DNA of 64,000 nt, taken from Pelomonas candidula. GTDB lineage: Bacteria; Pseudomonadota; Gammaproteobacteria; Burkholderiales; Burkholderiaceae_C. The notes under the pieces are model-generated. The model ran no database searches. It was not told the origin of the DNA and saw only the letters and a list, made by a program, of their open reading frames with translations. The stretch covers positions 22,216 through 86,215 of the forward strand of contig NZ_JBIGIC010000018.1 of assembly GCF_043555985.1 (NCBI RefSeq), written 5' to 3'. The position numbers and the translations under genes were made by a program. This document shows positions 17,874 through 27,385 of the stretch, in pieces. Each line of letters starts with the position of its first letter. Within the stretch, counting starts at the first letter, position 1.

Positions 17874-18344
17874 ATGCCACGTCGTCGCGAAGTACCCAAG
17901 CGCGAAATCCTGCCGGACCCCAAGTTCGGTTCCGTCGATCTGTCCAAGTTCATGAACGTCATCATGGAATCGGGCAAGAAGGCCGTCGCCGAGCGCATCA
18001 TCTACGGTGCTCTGGACCAGGTCGAAAAGAAGATCGGCAAGGACCCGCTGGAAGTGTTCATGGTCGCCCTGAACAACGTGAAGCCCATGGTTGAAGTGAA
18101 GTCCCGCCGTGTCGGTGGTGCGAACTACCAAGTTCCCGTGGAAGTTCGCCCTGTCCGCCGGATGGCTCTCGCCATGCGCTGGCTGAAGGAATCCGCTCGC
18201 AAGCGCGGTGAGAAGTCGATGGCCCAACGCCTGGCCAACGAGCTGCTGGAGGCCGCTGAAGGCCGCGGCGGCGCGATGAAGAAGCGTGACGAAGTCCACC
18301 GCATGGCAGAAGCCAACAAGGCCTTCTCGCACTTCCGCTTCTAA
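17874..18344 (+). CDS. rpsG: 30S ribosomal protein S7
   Basis: Assembly-initiating protein of the 30S head. 156 aa, starting MPRRREVPKREILPDPKFGS; conserved segments are FMNVIMESGKKAVAERI and VGGANYQVPVEVRPVRR. A strong ribosome site AGAAGGAAGAATCCC precedes the ATG. The 155-nt gap from rpsL is longer than usual within an operon. In E. coli the rpsL-rpsG gap carries the S7 repressor site, so an equivalent here is possible. Confidence 0.98.
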   Translation: MPRRREVPKREILPDPKFGSVDLSKFMNVIMESGKKAVAERIIYGALDQVEKKIGKDPLEVFMVALNNVKPMVEVKSRRVGGANYQVPVEVRPVRRMALAMRWLKESARKRGEKSMAQRLANELLEAAEGRGGAMKKRDEVHRMAEANKAFSHFRF

Positions 18345-18357
18345 ACCACTGTCTTTC

Positions 18358-18392
18358 AGCCGCCTCGGGTTTCTACCAACCCGCTGGCGGCT
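18358..18392 (+). promoter_or_regulatory. Hairpin in the rpsG-fusA gap
   Basis: AGCCGCC (18358-18364) pairs with GGCGGCT (18386-18392). An inner CGGGTT pairs with AACCCG around loop TCTACC. It fills most of the 68-nt gap and ends shortly before the fusA ribosome site (CTGGAGC). There is no T tract. A role in processing or translational control is inference. Confidence 0.5.
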
Positions 18393-18412
18393 CCTGTCTT
18401 CTGGAGCAAACC

Positions 18413-20518
18413 ATGGCCCGCAAAACCCCCATCGAGCGCTACCGCAACATCGGTATCTCCGCGCACATCGATGCCGGCAAGACCACCACGACCGAGCGCA
18501 TCCTCTACTACACCGGTGTGAACCACAAGATCGGTGAGGTGCATGACGGCGCCGCCACGATGGACTGGATGGAACAGGAGCAAGAGCGCGGCATCACGAT
18601 CACGTCGGCCGCGACGACCTGCTTCTGGAAGGGCATGGACATGTCCTACCCCGAGCACCGCTTCAACATCATCGACACCCCTGGACACGTGGACTTCACG
18701 ATTGAAGTCGAGCGCTCGATGCGCGTCCTGGACGGTGCCTGCATGGTGTACTGCGCCGTGGGTGGTGTGCAGCCCCAGTCGGAAACCGTCTGGCGCCAGG
18801 CCAACAAGTACAAGGTGCCCCGCCTCGCGTTCGTCAACAAGATGGACCGCACCGGCGCGAACTTCTTCAAGGTCGTCGACCAGATGAAGACCCGCCTGAA
18901 GGCCAACCCCGTGCCCGTGGTCATTCCCATCGGCGCTGAAGAGGGCTTCAAGGGTGTGGTGGACCTCTTCAAGATGAAGGCCATCATCTGGGACGAGGCT
19001 TCCCAGGGCATGAAGTTCACCTTCGAAGACATCCCCGCTGACCTCGTCGGCGTCGCCCAGGAATGGCGCGAGAAGATGGTCGAGGCCGCTGCCGAAGCCA
19101 CCGAAGAGCTGATGAACAAGTACCTCGAGACGGGGGATCTGTCCGAGGAAGAAATCAAGACGGCCATCCGCCAGCGCACGATCGCGACGGAAATCCAGCC
19201 GATGCTGTGCGGCACCGCCTTCAAGAACAAGGGCGTGCAGCGCATGCTGGATGCCGTCATCGACTTCCTGCCCTCGCCGCTGGACATCCCGCCGGTCTCG
19301 GGCACGGACGAAGACGACCAGCCGATCACGCGTCAGCGCACCGACGAAGAGAAGTTCTCGGCGCTGGCCTTCAAGCTGATGACTGACCCCTACGTCGGCC
19401 AGCTGACCTTCGTGCGCGTGTACTCGGGCGTGCTGCAGTCGGGCGCGACCGTCTACAACCCGATCCGCGGCAAGAAGGAGCGCATCGGCCGGATTCTGCA
19501 GATGCACGCCAACCAGCGTGAAGAAATCAAGGAAATTCTGGCTGGCGACATCGCCGCCTGCGTGGGCCTGAAGGACGTCACCACGGGTGAAACCCTGTGC
19601 GACCCGGACAGCATCATCACGCTGGAAAAGATGATCTTCCCGGAGCCCGTGATCTCGCAGGCCGTCGAGCCGAAGACCAAGGCCGACCAGGAAAAGATGG
19701 GCCTCGCGCTGGGCCGTCTGGCTGCCGAAGACCCGTCGTTCCGTCTGCGCACCGACGAAGAGTCCGGCCAGACCATCATCTCCGGCATGGGCGAGCTGCA
19801 CCTGGAAATCATCGTCGACCGCATGAAGCGCGAGTTCGGCGTGGAAGCCAACGTCGGCAAGCCGCAGGTGGCCTACCGCGAAACCATCCGCAAGACCGCG
19901 ACCGACGTCGAAGGCAAGTTCGTTCGCCAGTCCGGTGGTAAGGGCCAGTACGGTCACGTCGTGCTGACGCTCGAGCCGCAAGAGCCGGGCAAGGGCTTCG
20001 AGTTCGTCGACGCCATCAAGGGCGGTGTGGTTCCTCGCGAATACATCCCCGCGGTCGAGAAGGGCATCATCGACAGCCTGCCGAACGGCGTGCTGGCCGG
20101 CTTCCCGGTCGTCGACGTGAAGGCCACGCTGACCTTCGGTTCGTACCACGACGTCGACTCGAACGAAAACGCGTTCAAGATGGCCGCGTCCATGGGTTTC
20201 AAGGAAGCCATGCGCCGCGCCGGCCCCGTCATCCTCGAGCCGATGATGGCCGTGGAAGTCGAGACGCCGGAAGACTACGCCGGTACCGTCATGGGCGACC
20301 TGTCCAGCCGTCGCGGCATGGTGCAGGGCATGGACGACATGGTCGGCGGCGGCAAGGTCATCAAGGCCGAAGTCCCGCTGAGCGAAATGTTCGGCTACTC
20401 GACGTCGCTGCGCTCGGCCACGCAAGGCCGCGCCACCTACACGATGGAGTTCAAGCACTACTCCGAAGCGCCCAAGAACGTTGCCGACGCCATCATCCTG
20501 GCGCGCGGCAAGTCCTGA
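18413..20518 (+). CDS. fusA: Elongation factor G
   Basis: Ribosome translocase GTPase. 701 aa (family about 700). The P-loop AHIDAGKTTTTERIL is near residues 17-31, followed by DTPGHVDFT and NKMDRTGANF. Domain IV/V sequence such as GELHLEIIVDRMKREFGVEA and GYSTSLRSATQGRATYTMEF is complete. The start follows CTGGAGCAAACC. It is third in the str operon, 120 nt before the second tuf gene. Confidence 0.99.
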   Translation: MARKTPIERYRNIGISAHIDAGKTTTTERILYYTGVNHKIGEVHDGAATMDWMEQEQERGITITSAATTCFWKGMDMSYPEHRFNIIDTPGHVDFTIEVERSMRVLDGACMVYCAVGGVQPQSETVWRQANKYKVPRLAFVNKMDRTGANFFKVVDQMKTRLKANPVPVVIPIGAEEGFKGVVDLFKMKAIIWDEASQGMKFTFEDIPADLVGVAQEWREKMVEAAAEATEELMNKYLETGDLSEEEIKTAIRQRTIATEIQPMLCGTAFKNKGVQRMLDAVIDFLPSPLDIPPVSGTDEDDQPITRQRTDEEKFSALAFKLMTDPYVGQLTFVRVYSGVLQSGATVYNPIRGKKERIGRILQMHANQREEIKEILAGDIAACVGLKDVTTGETLCDPDSIITLEKMIFPEPVISQAVEPKTKADQEKMGLALGRLAAEDPSFRLRTDEESGQTIISGMGELHLEIIVDRMKREFGVEANVGKPQVAYRETIRKTATDVEGKFVRQSGGKGQYGHVVLTLEPQEPGKGFEFVDAIKGGVVPREYIPAVEKGIIDSLPNGVLAGFPVVDVKATLTFGSYHDVDSNENAFKMAASMGFKEAMRRAGPVILEPMMAVEVETPEDYAGTVMGDLSSRRGMVQGMDDMVGGGKVIKAEVPLSEMFGYSTSLRSATQGRATYTMEFKHYSEAPKNVADAIILARGKS

Positions 20519-20638
20519 TCCGCTTCTAAAGAATCGTCTTCGTAGCTGCCCGCCCGTCTGGCCAGTCGGCGGGAATCACGGGCACTACGGAAACGCTAAA
20601 CCAACAGACTGGCGAGATGCTCTTTTTGGAGATTTGAA

Positions 20639-21829
<1,191 letters not shown>

Positions 21830-21893
21830 TCACTGCGTGACCGTGCGCCGGGCGGCTGCCGCCCGGTGCTCACCCGCTCTTTAAGGAACAGTC

Positions 21894-22205
21894 ATGCAAA
21901 AGCAAAAGATCCGCATCCGCCTGAAGGCGTTTGACTACAAGCTGATCGACCAGTCGGCCCTCGAGATCGTCGAGACCGCCAAGCGTACCGGCGCCATCGT
22001 CAAGGGCCCCGTGCCCCTGCCGACCCGTCTGGAGCGTTTCGACATCCTGCGTTCGCCGCACGTCAACAAGACCAGCCGCGACCAGTTCGAGATCCGCACC
22101 CACCAGCGCCTGATGGACATCGTCGACCCGACCGACAAGACGGTTGATGCGCTGATGAAGCTCGACCTGCCCGCCGGCGTCGACGTCGAAATCAAGCTGC
22201 AGTAA
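21894..22205 (+). CDS. rpsJ: 30S ribosomal protein S10
   Basis: 30S head protein and NusE transcription factor (partner of NusG/NusB). 103 aa, starting MQKQKIRIRLKAFDYKLIDQ, with the conserved loop KGPVPLPTRLERFDILRSPHVNK. The start follows TTTAAGGAACAGTC. It is read with tuf, and a strong terminator-like hairpin directly after it separates it from rplC, so here it behaves as the last gene of the str transcript. Confidence 0.98.
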   Translation: MQKQKIRIRLKAFDYKLIDQSALEIVETAKRTGAIVKGPVPLPTRLERFDILRSPHVNKTSRDQFEIRTHQRLMDIVDPTDKTVDALMKLDLPAGVDVEIKLQ

Positions 22206-22236
22206 TTCGCGAGGCCTGCGGGCTTCCGAACCCCAA

Positions 22237-22275
22237 GGCCCCGGCCCTGTCTCGACAGGCTGGGGCTTTGTTCTT
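22237..22275 (+). terminator. Terminator-like hairpin between rpsJ and rplC
   Basis: GCCCC-GGCC-CTGTC pairs with GACAGG-C-TGGGGC (one mismatch, one bulge), with a TTTGTTCTTTT tail. It lies 32 nt past the rpsJ stop. It implies that many transcripts from the str operon end here. Confidence 0.75.
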
Positions 22276-22298
22276 TTGCGGCGTGGCGGGCGAGATGC

Positions 22299-22328
22299 TT
22301 GCATCAGGGCAATCCCTCGCGCTATACT
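22299..22328 (+). promoter_or_regulatory. Promoter upstream of rplC (S10 operon)
   Basis: TTGCAT (22299-22304), 18 nt, TATACT (22323-22328), then CGCCAGC. About 140 nt of leader precedes rplC. Together with the terminator just upstream, it starts a separate S10-operon transcript at rplC instead of rpsJ. Confidence 0.7.
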
Positions 22329-22470
22329 CGCCAGCTTTCCCGGGTTGGCCTATGCCTGCTCGGAATTCGCGCAGCGTCATCTCGATGGCGTTGCAAGGTC
22401 AGCCCGGCCAATCGATGTCGGGTGTTCGCAATAGCTTCTGCGGCGCAAGCCAAGGGGGCTGGAGAAAAAC

Positions 22471-23142
22471 ATGAGTCTGAGCAACCGTCTCGGTTTGCTG
22501 GGCCGCAAGGTGGGCATGATGCGCATCTTCACGGACGATGGCGATGCCATTCCCGTGACGGTGCTGGACGTGTCCAACAACCGCGTGACCCAGGTCAAGA
22601 CCCAAGAGACCGACGGCTACAGCGCCATCCAGGTGGCGTTCGGTACGCGCAAAGCTTCGCGCGTCACCAAGCCTGAAGCCGGCCACCTCGCCAAGGCAGG
22701 TGTCGAAGCCGGTGAAATCCTCAAGGAATTCCGCGTCGAGGCCGACGTCGCTGCCCAGTACCAGGCTGGCGCGACCGTCCCTGTGACGCTGTTCGCCACG
22801 GGCCAACTGGTCGACGTGCAAGGCACGTCTATCGGCAAGGGCTACGCCGGCACCATCAAGCGCCACAACTTCAGCTCGCAGCGCGCGTCGCACGGTAACA
22901 GCCGTTCGCACAATGTGCCGGGCTCGATCTCCATGGCGCAGGACCCGGGCCGTGTGTTTCCGGGCAAGAAGATGACCGGCCACATGGGCGACGAAACCGT
23001 CACCACCCAAAACCTCGACATCGTGCGCGTGGACGAAGCCCGTTCGCTGCTGCTGGTCCGTGGTGCGGTGCCGGGTTCCAAGAACGGCCACGTCGTCGTT
23101 CGCCCCGCCGTCAAGGTCAAGATCAAGAAGGGAGCCAACTGA
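22471..23142 (+). CDS. rplC: 50S ribosomal protein L3
   Basis: Early-assembly 50S protein near the peptidyl-transferase centre. 223 aa. It starts MSLSNRLGLLGRKVGMMRIF and contains the conserved GTIKRHNFSSQRASHGNSRS and GRVFPGKKMTGHMGDE segments. The start follows GGCTGGAGAAAAAC. The TGA overlaps the rplD ATG by one base, which favours coupled translation. First gene of the rplC-rpsQ unit. Confidence 0.98.
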   Translation: MSLSNRLGLLGRKVGMMRIFTDDGDAIPVTVLDVSNNRVTQVKTQETDGYSAIQVAFGTRKASRVTKPEAGHLAKAGVEAGEILKEFRVEADVAAQYQAGATVPVTLFATGQLVDVQGTSIGKGYAGTIKRHNFSSQRASHGNSRSHNVPGSISMAQDPGRVFPGKKMTGHMGDETVTTQNLDIVRVDEARSLLLVRGAVPGSKNGHVVVRPAVKVKIKKGAN

Positions 23143-23762
23143 TGCAGCTCGAGCTCCTGAACGAGCAGGGTCAGGCCACCGCCAAGGTGGACGCGCCTGA
23201 CACCGTCTTCGCTCGCGACTACAACGAAGCCCTGGTGCACCAGGTGGTCGTGGCCTTCCAGGCCAACGCCCGCCAAGGCACCCGCGCCCAGAAGGACCGT
23301 GAACAGGTCCACCACTCGACCAAGAAGCCCTTCCGCCAGAAGGGCACCGGCCGCGCTCGCGCCGGTATGACCTCGTCGCCGCTGTGGCGCGGGGGCGGTC
23401 GCATCTTCCCGAACCTGCCTGACGAGAACTTCTCGCACAAGCTGAACAAGAAGATGTACCGCGCCGGCATGGCCGCGATTCTGTCGCAGCTGGCCCGCGA
23501 AGGCCGCCTGGCCGTGGTGGATTCGATCTCGGTTGAAGCCCCCAAGACCAAGCTGCTGGCCGCCAAGTTCAAGGCCATGGGTCTGGACTCGGTGATGGTC
23601 ATCGCCGACACCGTGGACGACAACCTGCTGCTGGCCTCGCGCAACCTGGCCAACGTGCTCGTCGTCGAGCCGCGCTACGCCGACCCCCTGTCGCTGGTCT
23701 TCTACAAGAAGGTGCTGGTGACCAAGGCTGCGGTCGAGCAACTCAAGGAGATGCTGGCATGA
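23142..23762 (+). CDS. rplD: 50S ribosomal protein L4
   Basis: Lines the polypeptide exit tunnel. In enterobacteria L4 is also the repressor of the S10 operon. 206 aa; the extended loop region KPFRQKGTGRARAGMTSSPL is intact and is followed by WRGGGRIFPN. It overlaps rplC upstream (TGATG) and rplW downstream (ATGA). Confidence 0.98.
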   Translation: MQLELLNEQGQATAKVDAPDTVFARDYNEALVHQVVVAFQANARQGTRAQKDREQVHHSTKKPFRQKGTGRARAGMTSSPLWRGGGRIFPNLPDENFSHKLNKKMYRAGMAAILSQLAREGRLAVVDSISVEAPKTKLLAAKFKAMGLDSVMVIADTVDDNLLLASRNLANVLVVEPRYADPLSLVFYKKVLVTKAAVEQLKEMLA

Positions 23763-24073
23763 GCGCCCCCAAGTATTCCGAAGGCCGTCTGGCCTCCGTG
23801 CTGCTCGCGCCCATCGTGTCCGAGAAGGCCACGCAAGTCGCCGAGAAGCACAATCAAGTGCTGTTCAAGGTCCTGCGCGACGCCACCAAGCCCGAGATCA
23901 AGGCCGCTGTTGAACTGATGTTCAAGGTCGAAGTCGAGTCGGTCAGCGTGGTCAACGTCAAGGGCAAGACCAAGCGCTTTGGTGGCCGTGCTGGCCGCCG
24001 CGACCACGTCAAGAAGGCCTACGTGGCCCTCAAGGCCGGTCAAGAGCTCAATTTCTCCGGGGAGGCCGCGTAA
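23759..24073 (+). CDS. rplW: 50S ribosomal protein L23
   Basis: Exit-tunnel rim protein that docks trigger factor and SRP. 104 aa. It contains LLAPIVSEKATQVAEKHNQV, the conserved VNVKGKTKRFGGRAGRRDHV loop and KKAYVALKAGQEL. The ATG overlaps the rplD stop by 4 nt, and its TAA is immediately followed by the rplB ATG. Confidence 0.98.
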   Translation: MSAPKYSEGRLASVLLAPIVSEKATQVAEKHNQVLFKVLRDATKPEIKAAVELMFKVEVESVSVVNVKGKTKRFGGRAGRRDHVKKAYVALKAGQELNFSGEAA

Positions 24074-24898
24074 ATGGCCATCGTCAAAGTCAAGCCGACT
24101 TCGCCCGGCCGCCGTGGCGTCGTCAAGGTGGTGCACAAGCATCTGCACAAGGGCGCGCCCCACGCAGCTTTGCTTGAGCCGCAAAAGCAGAACTCCGGCC
24201 GCAACAACAACGGTCACATCACGATTCGCCACAAGGGCGGTGGTCACAAGCACCACTACCGCGTGGTCGACTTCAAGCGCAACAAGGACGGCATTCCGGC
24301 CAAGGTCGAGACCATCGAGTACGACCCGAACCGCACCGCCCACATCGCGCTGGTGGTGTACGCCGACGGCGAGCGCCGCTACGTGATCGCCCCGCGCGGT
24401 CTGGAAGTGGGTTCGACCATCCTGAGCGGCTCGGAAGCGCCGATCAAGGCTGGCAACACGCTGCCCATCCGCAACATTCCGGTGGGTTCGACCATCCACT
24501 GCATCGAGCTGCAGCCTGGCAAGGGCGCCCAGATGATCCGTTCGGCCGGCACCTCCGCTGTCCTGATGGCTCGTGAAGGCGTGTACGCCCAGATCCGCCT
24601 GCGCTCCGGTGAAGTGCGTCGCGTGCATATCGACTGCCGCGCCACCATCGGTGAAGTCAGCAACGAAGAGCACAGCCTGCGCCAGTACGGCAAGGCCGGC
24701 GCGATCCGCTGGAAGGGTATCCGTCCGACCGTTCGCGGCGTGGCGATGAACCCGGTGGATCACCCGCACGGTGGTGGCGAAGGCCGCACCGGCGAGGGCC
24801 AGGTCCCTGTGTCGCCGTGGAACACCCTGACGAAGGGCTACCGCACTCGCAACAACAAGCGCACGCAGACGTTCATCGTCTCGCGTCGCAAGAAGTAA
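24074..24898 (+). CDS. rplB: 50S ribosomal protein L2
   Basis: Core 50S protein needed for subunit joining and peptidyl-transferase structure. 274 aa. The conserved C-terminal MNPVDHPHGGGEGRTGEG motif with the functionally important His is present, as is RNNNGHITIRHKGGGHKHHY in the N-terminal half. It starts without a gap after rplW, with GGGGAGGC in the rplW 3' end serving as its ribosome site. Confidence 0.99.
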   Translation: MAIVKVKPTSPGRRGVVKVVHKHLHKGAPHAALLEPQKQNSGRNNNGHITIRHKGGGHKHHYRVVDFKRNKDGIPAKVETIEYDPNRTAHIALVVYADGERRYVIAPRGLEVGSTILSGSEAPIKAGNTLPIRNIPVGSTIHCIELQPGKGAQMIRSAGTSAVLMAREGVYAQIRLRSGEVRRVHIDCRATIGEVSNEEHSLRQYGKAGAIRWKGIRPTVRGVAMNPVDHPHGGGEGRTGEGQVPVSPWNTLTKGYRTRNNKRTQTFIVSRRKK

Positions 24899-24908
24899 GG
24901 GCTAGGCC

Positions 24909-25187
24909 ATGACTCGTTCACTGAAGAAGGGCCCCTTCGTCGACCACCACCTGCAGGCCAAGGTCGACAAGGCTGTTGCCAACAAGGACAAGAAGCCCAT
25001 CAAGACCTGGTCGCGTCGCTCGACGATCCTGCCCGAGTTCATCGGTCTGACGATCGCCGTGCACAACGGCAAGCAGCACGTGCCGGTCTATGTGTCTGAC
25101 CAGATGGTCGGCCACAAGCTGGGTGAATTCGCACTGACCCGCACCTTCAAGGGCCACCCGGCCGACAAGAAGGCCGGGAAGAAGTAA
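24909..25187 (+). CDS. rpsS: 30S ribosomal protein S19
   Basis: 30S head protein contacting S13 and the inter-subunit bridge. 92 aa, starting MTRSLKKGPFVDHHLQAKVD, with WSRRSTILPEFIGLTIAVHNG and the C-terminal GEFALTRTFKGHPADKKAGKK. Ten nt separate it from rplB. Confidence 0.98.
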   Translation: MTRSLKKGPFVDHHLQAKVDKAVANKDKKPIKTWSRRSTILPEFIGLTIAVHNGKQHVPVYVSDQMVGHKLGEFALTRTFKGHPADKKAGKK

Positions 25188-25198
25188 GGATGTCGACG

Positions 25199-25528
25199 AT
25201 GGAAACCAAAGCAATCGTTCGCGGCGTCCGCCTGTCCTGCGATAAGGGCCGCCTCGTGGCGGACCTGATCCGCGGCAAGAAGGTGGATCAAGCGCTGAAC
25301 ATCCTGGAATTCACCCAGAAGAAGGCGGCCGTGATCATCAAGAAGGCGCTGGAAAGCGCCATCGCCAACGCCGAGCACAATGACGGCGCTGACATCGATG
25401 AACTCAAGGTCACCTCGATCTACGTCGAGCAGGGTGCCACGCTGAAGCGCTTCTCGGCTCGCGCCAAGGGCCGCGGCAACCGCATCAGCAAGCCCACGTG
25501 CCACATCTTCGTGGCCGTCGGCAACTAA
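25199..25528 (+). CDS. rplV: 50S ribosomal protein L22
   Basis: Its beta-hairpin lines the exit tunnel (macrolide-relevant). 109 aa from the ATG at 25199, METKAIVRGVRLSCDKGRLV, which has GTAAGGA at proper spacing; an in-frame ATG at 25190 lies too close to that ribosome site and would add three residues. The hairpin sequence RAKGRGNRISKPTCHIFVAV is intact. Confidence 0.96.
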   Translation: METKAIVRGVRLSCDKGRLVADLIRGKKVDQALNILEFTQKKAAVIIKKALESAIANAEHNDGADIDELKVTSIYVEQGATLKRFSARAKGRGNRISKPTCHIFVAVGN

Positions 25529-25543
25529 GGCGCAAGGAAGACT

Positions 25544-26404
25544 ATGGGACAGAAAATCCATCCGGTTGGCTTCCGCCTTCCCGTCACCCGCAATTGGGCT
25601 TCGCGCTGGTACGCGAACAACCAGAACTTCGCCACGATGCTGGCCGAAGACCTGCAAGTTCGTGAGTACCTGAAGGCCAAGCTCAAGAATGCCGCCGTCT
25701 CGCGCATCCTGATCGAGCGCCCCGCCAAGAACGCCCGCATCACGATCTTCTCGGCTCGTCCGGGCGTCGTGATCGGCAAGAAGGGCGAGGACATCGAGAA
25801 CCTGAAGGCTGAGCTGACCAAGCGTCTGGGCGTGCCCGTCGCCGTCAACATCGAAGAGGTGCGCAAGCCTGAAGTCGATGCCCAGCTGATCGCCGACTCG
25901 ATCACGCAACAGCTCGAAAAGCGCATCATGTTCCGCCGCGCGATGAAGCGCGCGATGCAGAACGCCATGCGTCTGGGTGCCCAGGGCATCAAGATCATGA
26001 GCGCTGGTCGTCTGAACGGCATCGAAATCGCTCGCACCGAGTGGTATCGCGAAGGTCGTGTGCCCCTGCACACCCTGAAGGCCGACATCGACTACGGCTT
26101 CTCCGAAGCCAAGACCACCTATGGCGTCATCGGCGTCAAGGTGTGGGTCTATCGCGGTGACCGCCTGGCCAATGGCGAGGCTCCCGTCATCAACACCCCC
26201 GCAGGCGCCGAAGACGATCGTCGCCCGCGCCGTAACGCCCGCCCGGGCGCTCCTGGTGGCCGCGGCCGTCCGGGTGGCGATCGTGGCCCGCGTGACGGAG
26301 CAGATCAGCCCGCTGCCGCCGCCCCCACGGGTGACGCAGCCAAGCCCGCTGGCAAGCGCGTGGTCCGCAAGGTTCCCGCCGCCGGTGAGGCCAAAGGAGA
26401 ATAA
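25544..26404 (+). CDS. rpsC: 30S ribosomal protein S3 with long C-terminal tail
   Basis: mRNA-entry protein with helicase function. The KH domain includes GVVIGKKGEDIENLKAEL and the C-terminal core VIGVKVWVYRGD. 286 aa against 233 in E. coli; the excess is a tail of about 65 residues rich in Arg, Pro, Gly and Ala (such as RRNARPGAPGGRGRPGGDRG). Tails of this sort are common in S3 of Burkholderiales. The tail is probably disordered and RNA-binding (inference). Confidence 0.98.
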   Translation: MGQKIHPVGFRLPVTRNWASRWYANNQNFATMLAEDLQVREYLKAKLKNAAVSRILIERPAKNARITIFSARPGVVIGKKGEDIENLKAELTKRLGVPVAVNIEEVRKPEVDAQLIADSITQQLEKRIMFRRAMKRAMQNAMRLGAQGIKIMSAGRLNGIEIARTEWYREGRVPLHTLKADIDYGFSEAKTTYGVIGVKVWVYRGDRLANGEAPVINTPAGAEDDRRPRRNARPGAPGGRGRPGGDRGPRDGADQPAAAAPTGDAAKPAGKRVVRKVPAAGEAKGE

Positions 26405-26406
26405 GC

Positions 26407-26823
26407 ATGCTGCAACCTAATCGTCGCAAGTACCGCAAGGAGCAGAAAGGCCGCAACACCGGTGTTGCGACCCGCGGCGCCGCGGTGTCTTTCGGTGACT
26501 TCGGCCTGAAGGCCACGGAACGCGGCCGTCTGACGGCCCGTCAGATCGAAGCGGCTCGCCGCGCGATCTCGCGTCACATCAAGCGTGGCGGCCGGATCTT
26601 CATCCGCGTGTTCCCGGACAAGCCCATCTCGCAGAAGCCCGCCGAAGTCCGGATGGGTAACGGCAAGGGCAATCCCGAGTACTACGTCGCTGAAATCCAG
26701 CCCGGTAAGGTGATCTACGAAGTGAATGGCGTCCCCGAGCAGCTTGCTCGTGAGGCATTCACGCTGGCCGCTGCCAAGCTGCCGCTGCGTTGCACCTTCG
26801 TGGCCCGTCAGGTCGGTACCTGA
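26407..26823 (+). CDS. rplP: 50S ribosomal protein L16
   Basis: Sits by the A-site tRNA elbow. 138 aa, starting MLQPNRRKYRKEQKGRNTGV. It contains RRAISRHIKRGGRIFIRVFP, where the conserved Arg that is 3-hydroxylated in E. coli would lie in the GKGNPEYYV region. Two nt follow the rpsC stop, and GGAGAATAAGC is its ribosome site. Confidence 0.98.
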   Translation: MLQPNRRKYRKEQKGRNTGVATRGAAVSFGDFGLKATERGRLTARQIEAARRAISRHIKRGGRIFIRVFPDKPISQKPAEVRMGNGKGNPEYYVAEIQPGKVIYEVNGVPEQLAREAFTLAAAKLPLRCTFVARQVGT

Positions 26824-26834
26824 GGAAGGACACC

Positions 26835-27035
26835 ATGAAAGCATCTGAACTCCGCGCCAAGGACGTCGCTGCCCTCGAGAAGGAAGTGACCGATCTGCTG
26901 AAGGCCCACTTCGGCCTGCGCATGCAAAAGGCCACCCAGCAGCTGACCAACCACAGCCAGCTGGGTAAGACCCGCCGCGACATCGCGCGTGCCAAGACTG
27001 TCCTGGCACAAAAGAAGAAGGAGGCCGCGAAATGA
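26835..27035 (+). CDS. rpmC: 50S ribosomal protein L29
   Basis: Small two-helix protein at the exit tunnel. 66 aa from the ATG at 26835 (MKASELRAKDVAALEKEV), which follows GAGGAAGGACACC. The frame extends upstream into rplP, but that is not family sequence. Conserved NHSQLGKTRRDIARAKTVL. Its TGA overlaps the rpsQ ATG. Confidence 0.97.
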   Translation: MKASELRAKDVAALEKEVTDLLKAHFGLRMQKATQQLTNHSQLGKTRRDIARAKTVLAQKKKEAAK

Positions 27036-27301
27036 CTGAGGCCCAAGTGAAGAACGTGCGCACCCTGGTCGGCAAGGTCGTCAGCGACGCCCGCGCCAAG
27101 ACCGTGACCGTGCTCGTCGAGCGCCGTGCCAAGCACGAGCTGTACGGCAAGATCGTGGCCCGCTCGCGCAAGTACCACGCTCACGACGAAAACAACGAGT
27201 ACAAGATCGGTGACGTCGTCGAGATCAGCGAGACCCGTCCGGTCTCCAAGACCAAGGCCTGGGCTGTGACCCGCCTGGTTGAGAAGGCGCAACTCGTCTA
27301 A
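27032..27301 (+). CDS. rpsQ: 30S ribosomal protein S17
   Basis: Primary 16S rRNA-binding protein (OB fold). 89 aa, with TLVGKVVSDARAKTVTVLVE, KYHAHDENNEYKIGDVVEI and SKTKAWAVTRLVEKA. The 4-nt overlap with rpmC indicates coupling. A terminator-like hairpin follows it, so the S10 unit apparently ends here. Confidence 0.98.
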   Translation: MTEAQVKNVRTLVGKVVSDARAKTVTVLVERRAKHELYGKIVARSRKYHAHDENNEYKIGDVVEISETRPVSKTKAWAVTRLVEKAQLV

Positions 27302-27324
27302 GACCGTCGGTCACCTGACCGCTG

Positions 27325-27361
27325 AAGCCGGCGCACTGGGAAACTGGTGCTCCGGCTTTTT
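27325..27361 (+). terminator. Terminator-like hairpin after rpsQ
   Basis: AAGCCGG-C-GC pairs with GC-T-CCGGCTTTTT around an inner CACTGGGAAACTGGTG-type helix. It lies 23 nt after the rpsQ stop and directly before the peroxiredoxin gene, so that gene may be read only by read-through. Confidence 0.75.
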
Positions 27362-27385
27362 CATTTCCAACCCGTGGAGCAACAC

